Assembly: GCA_028692205.1 (NCBI GenBank) | Contig: JAQUXV010000127.1 | Location: 1-7,263 of the forward strand | DNA: 7,263 nt | Direction: 5' to 3' | Source of the DNA: Eubacteriales bacterium | GTDB lineage: Bacteria > Bacillota_A > Clostridia > Christensenellales > Aristaeellaceae | Part shown: positions 4,637 to 7,263 of the stretch, piece by piece | Layout of the letters: each line of letters starts with the position of its first letter | Position numbering within the stretch: position 1 is the stretch's first letter | Position numbers and translations under genes: made by a program | Notes under the pieces: model-generated | The model's database searches: none | What the model was told of the DNA's origin: nothing | The model's input: the letters and a program-made list of their open reading frames with translations, nothing else

Positions 4637-7094
4637 GGTCTTCCAACGCCTCGTTCGTATCAGGGGTGGAATGAGTTTCCGCAGGTACTTCTGCGACAGC
4701 GTTCGAATTTTCCGCAGTGTCCGCGGAAACACTGGTTTCTTTGGGAACCGACTCTGTTTTTGGCTTTGCCTCCGGCTTCTGCTCAACAACCCCGGCTGCT
4801 TTCACAGCCTCCGCCGCCGCATGCTCCGCATCCTGCGGGTCAATCTCCGGTTTCTTCACCAGTTCCATCGATTCAACCGGGCTTTCCCCCGGTTTGGCGG
4901 GCGGTAAAGAGTAGTTTTGCTTCATCATCTGTTCCATCGAAATGGCGGGATACTCAATCCTCTCGTGGAATACGCCGTTCAGGACGGTGGAGAAAGCTTC
5001 GCAAATCCTGTCAATATCGGAAAGCGTGACGGGAGCGCGGCTTAATTGCCCGTCTTCCAGTTTGCCACGCACCAGCCGCTCAATGAACGCCTCGATCGCT
5101 TTGGGGGTGGGATCCGGCATGGAACGCACGGCGGCTTCCACCGTATCGGCCAACATGATAATGGCGCTTTCTTTCATGTGAGGTCTGCGGCCGTCATATC
5201 GAAAATCGTTGATATCGACCGGCTGGCCGTTGGCCTGCTGAAGCGCTTTATGGTAAAAATACATGACCGGCGTATCGCCGTGATGTTCGATAATAATGTC
5301 CTGAATCTCCTGCGGTAAATGGTTTTGCTGCGCCATCATCAGCCCGTCCCGGGTGTGCGCGGTCAAAATGGCGGCGGAAACATACGGGTTGGTATGCTCG
5401 TGCGGATTTTCGCCGATTTGGTTCTCCTTAAAATACAGGGGGCGCTTCAGCTTGCCGATATCGTGGAAGTACGAACCGGCACGGGCCAGCAGGGGGTTCG
5501 CCCCGATGGCTTCGGCGGCCGCCTCGGCCAGATTCGCCACAATAATACTGTGGTGATAGGTGCCGGGCGCTTCCATGAGCAATCTGCGAAGCAGCGGATG
5601 GTTGGGGTTGCTGAGCTCCAGCAGCTTACTCTGCGTGGCAAGGTGGAACAACGATTCTAGAATCGGATCCAACCCGACACAGAGCAGGGACGCCGCCATC
5701 GCTCCCGCGGCGCTCCACAGCGAATTGGTAAACACGTCCTGTACTGAGGTGTTGGTCATAAAGCCGATGGTAAGCATGATGCCGATATTAACGATGGCCG
5801 TAACCATGCCTGCCAGCAGTACCTGCTGGCGATAGGGCTTGTGCCGGATGATTACAATCGCAAGATAACCGCTGATGAAGGAGGTCATCAGTGAATTAAC
5901 CATCTCGGTGCCGTAGGTGCCGTTGCCGCCCGCAATCAGCGAACTGACCACAATGGCAAGCGTAACCGCGGAAGCGGCGCCGCAGGCAACGCCCAATAGC
6001 CCTGTCATCATCATGGTGCCCAGTAGCACCGGCGGCAGGTAAACATCAATCAGCTTCGCGCCGATACAGATGCCAAGCGTAACATTCAAAATGATCATCT
6101 GTATCGCAAGCTTTTTCGGGTCCCGAAGATACTTTACGCCGAACAGAAGTAGGATGGTAATATAGGTGATCATGGCAAACATTACCAGCAGCGCACCGCC
6201 GACATACATCGTCAGGTCGAAGCCCGCCTCGTCCAGCAGGCCCAGACTGCGAAGCATTTCTAGCTCGTTGGCGGTTACGCGCTCGCGGGCGACGACAATG
6301 TTCTGACCCTGTTTATAAATCACCGGGTCCACCGCGTCCCGCGCCTGCTGCTGCAGTTTCTCGGTCGCTTCCTGATCGATCACCATGTTCGGCTGCACAA
6401 CCTTGCGCAAAATCGGGGTAACGACATTCTGTAAAAGATTGATGTCGGTCTTATAGCCGATAATCTGCTGAAGATACTGAATCGTCTCATTCAGATATCC
6501 CTCACGGATGGTGGTGTTCATGATGTTTTCGACGGCGGTCGCCATATTGTCGTTCAGGTCGATCATGTTCTGGTCGGAGGCTCTCATCAGAGTATTGATC
6601 TGATAATTCGCCAGCGAAACCAGCGTAAAGAGAGATTTGGCATACTCATATTCCGCGTCGGTAAAGGTATAGGCCTTCTGCGCGACGGTATCGCCCGGAG
6701 CATGCTGCTCCAGAGTTTTTTGGCCGTACTGCTGTACGGTGTTGGCCTGTGTTAAAACAGAGGTCAGGTTTTGCAGAACCTCTGTGGTAACGCCTTCTTT
6801 ATACAGGTAGGTGGGTTCGACCTGGCTTGCCGCCTCGTCGCGGTTACGCTCGGTGGCGATTTCGTCCACAACGTCCTTGGAGGCTGTAATGGTTGTATAG
6901 GCAATATCGCCAACTTGCAGATTATACCGCTCCGGCGTAATGGCAAGGCCGAAAAGCACAACCATAACCAGCGTTCCCGCAAGCAGCACATACCAGCATT
7001 TTGCCTGCACGGTGTGCAGTTTTTTCAGAAACGTTTCCAGTGAACCGAAGCCCCTTTTCACGCGTGTGGAAGCAGCGTGTTTTTTCGGCGTCAT
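4626..7094 (-). CDS. pgpH: 7TM-HD family cyclic-di-AMP phosphodiesterase PgpH
   Basis: This 822-aa membrane protein matches PgpH (YqfF in Bacillus), which hydrolyses the second messenger c-di-AMP to pApA in the cytoplasm. An N-terminal membrane segment (about 33-52) is followed by an extracellular 7TMR-HDED domain (about 55-290). A seven-helix membrane domain follows (about 295-480) and then the HD domain (about 510-680). The metal-binding residues are visible: H514/H515, H544-D545 in SYFHDIGK, H580, H604-H605 and D650. The start at 7094 has AGGA 7 nt upstream and overlaps the phoH stop as ATGA. After HERIEYP (ending at 716) the protein goes on for about 107 residues. Roughly the last 85 are low-complexity, rich in Ala, Pro, Glu, Lys and Thr, and net acidic. 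This tail looks disordered and longer than I expect for the family. The gene stands in its usual place between phoH and ybeY. Confidence 0.96.
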   Translation of the reverse strand: MTPKKHAASTRVKRGFGSLETFLKKLHTVQAKCWYVLLAGTLVMVVLFGLAITPERYNLQVGDIAYTTITASKDVVDEIATERNRDEAASQVEPTYLYKEGVTTEVLQNLTSVLTQANTVQQYGQKTLEQHAPGDTVAQKAYTFTDAEYEYAKSLFTLVSLANYQINTLMRASDQNMIDLNDNMATAVENIMNTTIREGYLNETIQYLQQIIGYKTDINLLQNVVTPILRKVVQPNMVIDQEATEKLQQQARDAVDPVIYKQGQNIVVARERVTANELEMLRSLGLLDEAGFDLTMYVGGALLVMFAMITYITILLLFGVKYLRDPKKLAIQMIILNVTLGICIGAKLIDVYLPPVLLGTMMMTGLLGVACGAASAVTLAIVVSSLIAGGNGTYGTEMVNSLMTSFISGYLAIVIIRHKPYRQQVLLAGMVTAIVNIGIMLTIGFMTNTSVQDVFTNSLWSAAGAMAASLLCVGLDPILESLFHLATQSKLLELSNPNHPLLRRLLMEAPGTYHHSIIVANLAEAAAEAIGANPLLARAGSYFHDIGKLKRPLYFKENQIGENPHEHTNPYVSAAILTAHTRDGLMMAQQNHLPQEIQDIIIEHHGDTPVMYFYHKALQQANGQPVDINDFRYDGRRPHMKESAIIMLADTVEAAVRSMPDPTPKAIEAFIERLVRGKLEDGQLSRAPVTLSDIDRICEAFSTVLNGVFHERIEYPAISMEQMMKQNYSLPPAKPGESPVESMELVKKPEIDPQDAEHAAAEAVKAAGVVEQKPEAKPKTESVPKETSVSADTAENSNAVAEVPAETHSTPDTNEALEDHEA

Positions 7095-7263
7095 GGTTCG
7101 TTCCTCCCCGCTTGTGCCCTTTCATAGTTCTCATAAGCCCGTACGACGGTCTGCACCAAATCGTGGCGGACAACGTCGGAATGCGTCAGCTTCACGACGG
7201 AAATTTCTGGAATACCCTTCAAAACTTCCACCGCCTGCAAAAGCCCGGATTTCTTGCCGATCG
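7091..7263 (-). CDS. phoH: PhoH-family ATPase, C-terminal end (partial)
   Basis: The last 56 codons are visible, read from the window edge (first complete codon 7261-7259) to the TGA at 7093-7091. The text SGLLQAVEVLKGIPEIS followed by VKLTHSDVVRHDLVQTVVRAYE is the characteristic PhoH C-terminus, which in relatives reads like LKxIxGIxxxxLxxxDVVRHxLVQxIIxAYE. The Walker motifs lie outside the window. PhoH proteins are cytosolic NTPases of the P-loop helicase-like group, often linked to RNA metabolism. The stop overlaps the pgpH start as ATGA, so the two are co-translated. The first gene of the classical block is thus in its expected place. Confidence 0.92.
   Translation of the reverse strand, partial: IGKKSGLLQAVEVLKGIPEISVVKLTHSDVVRHDLVQTVVRAYENYERAQAGRNEP

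Noticed and set aside
4637..4789. Extended N-terminus of the ybeY-cdd frame starting at 4789
   Set aside because: It lies wholly inside pgpH, is extremely basic, and has no ribosome-binding site; the ATG at 4636 starts a normal YbeY.

Overview
The window looks like chromosomal DNA of a Gram-positive anaerobe of the class Clostridia. I infer this from the gene set: the minus strand carries the conserved Firmicutes block phoH - pgpH - ybeY - cdd - era. Codon use is moderately GC-rich, with several genes packed by stop/start overlap. I see no insertion sequence, phage gene, CRISPR array, tRNA or rRNA.

Left part, plus strand (1-2230): the 3' end of a protein I do not recognise (to 455), an RluA-family pseudouridine synthase (467-1330, GTG start) and a Cof-type HAD phosphatase (1339-2160). 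They are separated by 11 and 8 nt and look like one operon, closed by a clear compound terminator (2189-2230).

Right part, minus strand, read from 7263 down to 2340: the last 56 codons of phoH, then pgpH (7TM-HD cyclic-di-AMP phosphodiesterase, 822 aa) joined by an ATGA overlap. Next is one ORF in which the rRNA-maturation RNase YbeY is fused to cytidine deaminase (4636-3719), overlapping pgpH by 11 nt. A 458-nt gene-free gap (3261-3718) rich in inverted repeats follows, and then era (3254-2340). In the classical order ybeY - dgkA - cdd - era, a diacylglycerol/undecaprenol kinase gene lies between ybeY and cdd. Here dgkA is gone and its two neighbours form one polypeptide. The two operons converge on the terminator zone at 2189-2274.

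Functionally, RluA-type enzyme, YbeY and Era all concern rRNA modification, processing or ribosome assembly. Cdd salvages pyrimidines, PgpH degrades c-di-AMP, and PhoH is an NTPase often linked to RNA metabolism.

The points that deserve a second look are: (1) the YbeY-Cdd fusion, with an internal Shine-Dalgarno/ATG that could also make free Cdd; (2) a perfect 15-nt in-frame tandem duplication, each unit holding an A8 run, just before the NKID motif of Era; (3) the 458-nt gap before era, which contains a long stem-closed structure ending in a U-tract and alternative hairpins around the era ribosome-binding site. I could not match that structure to a known RNA family.
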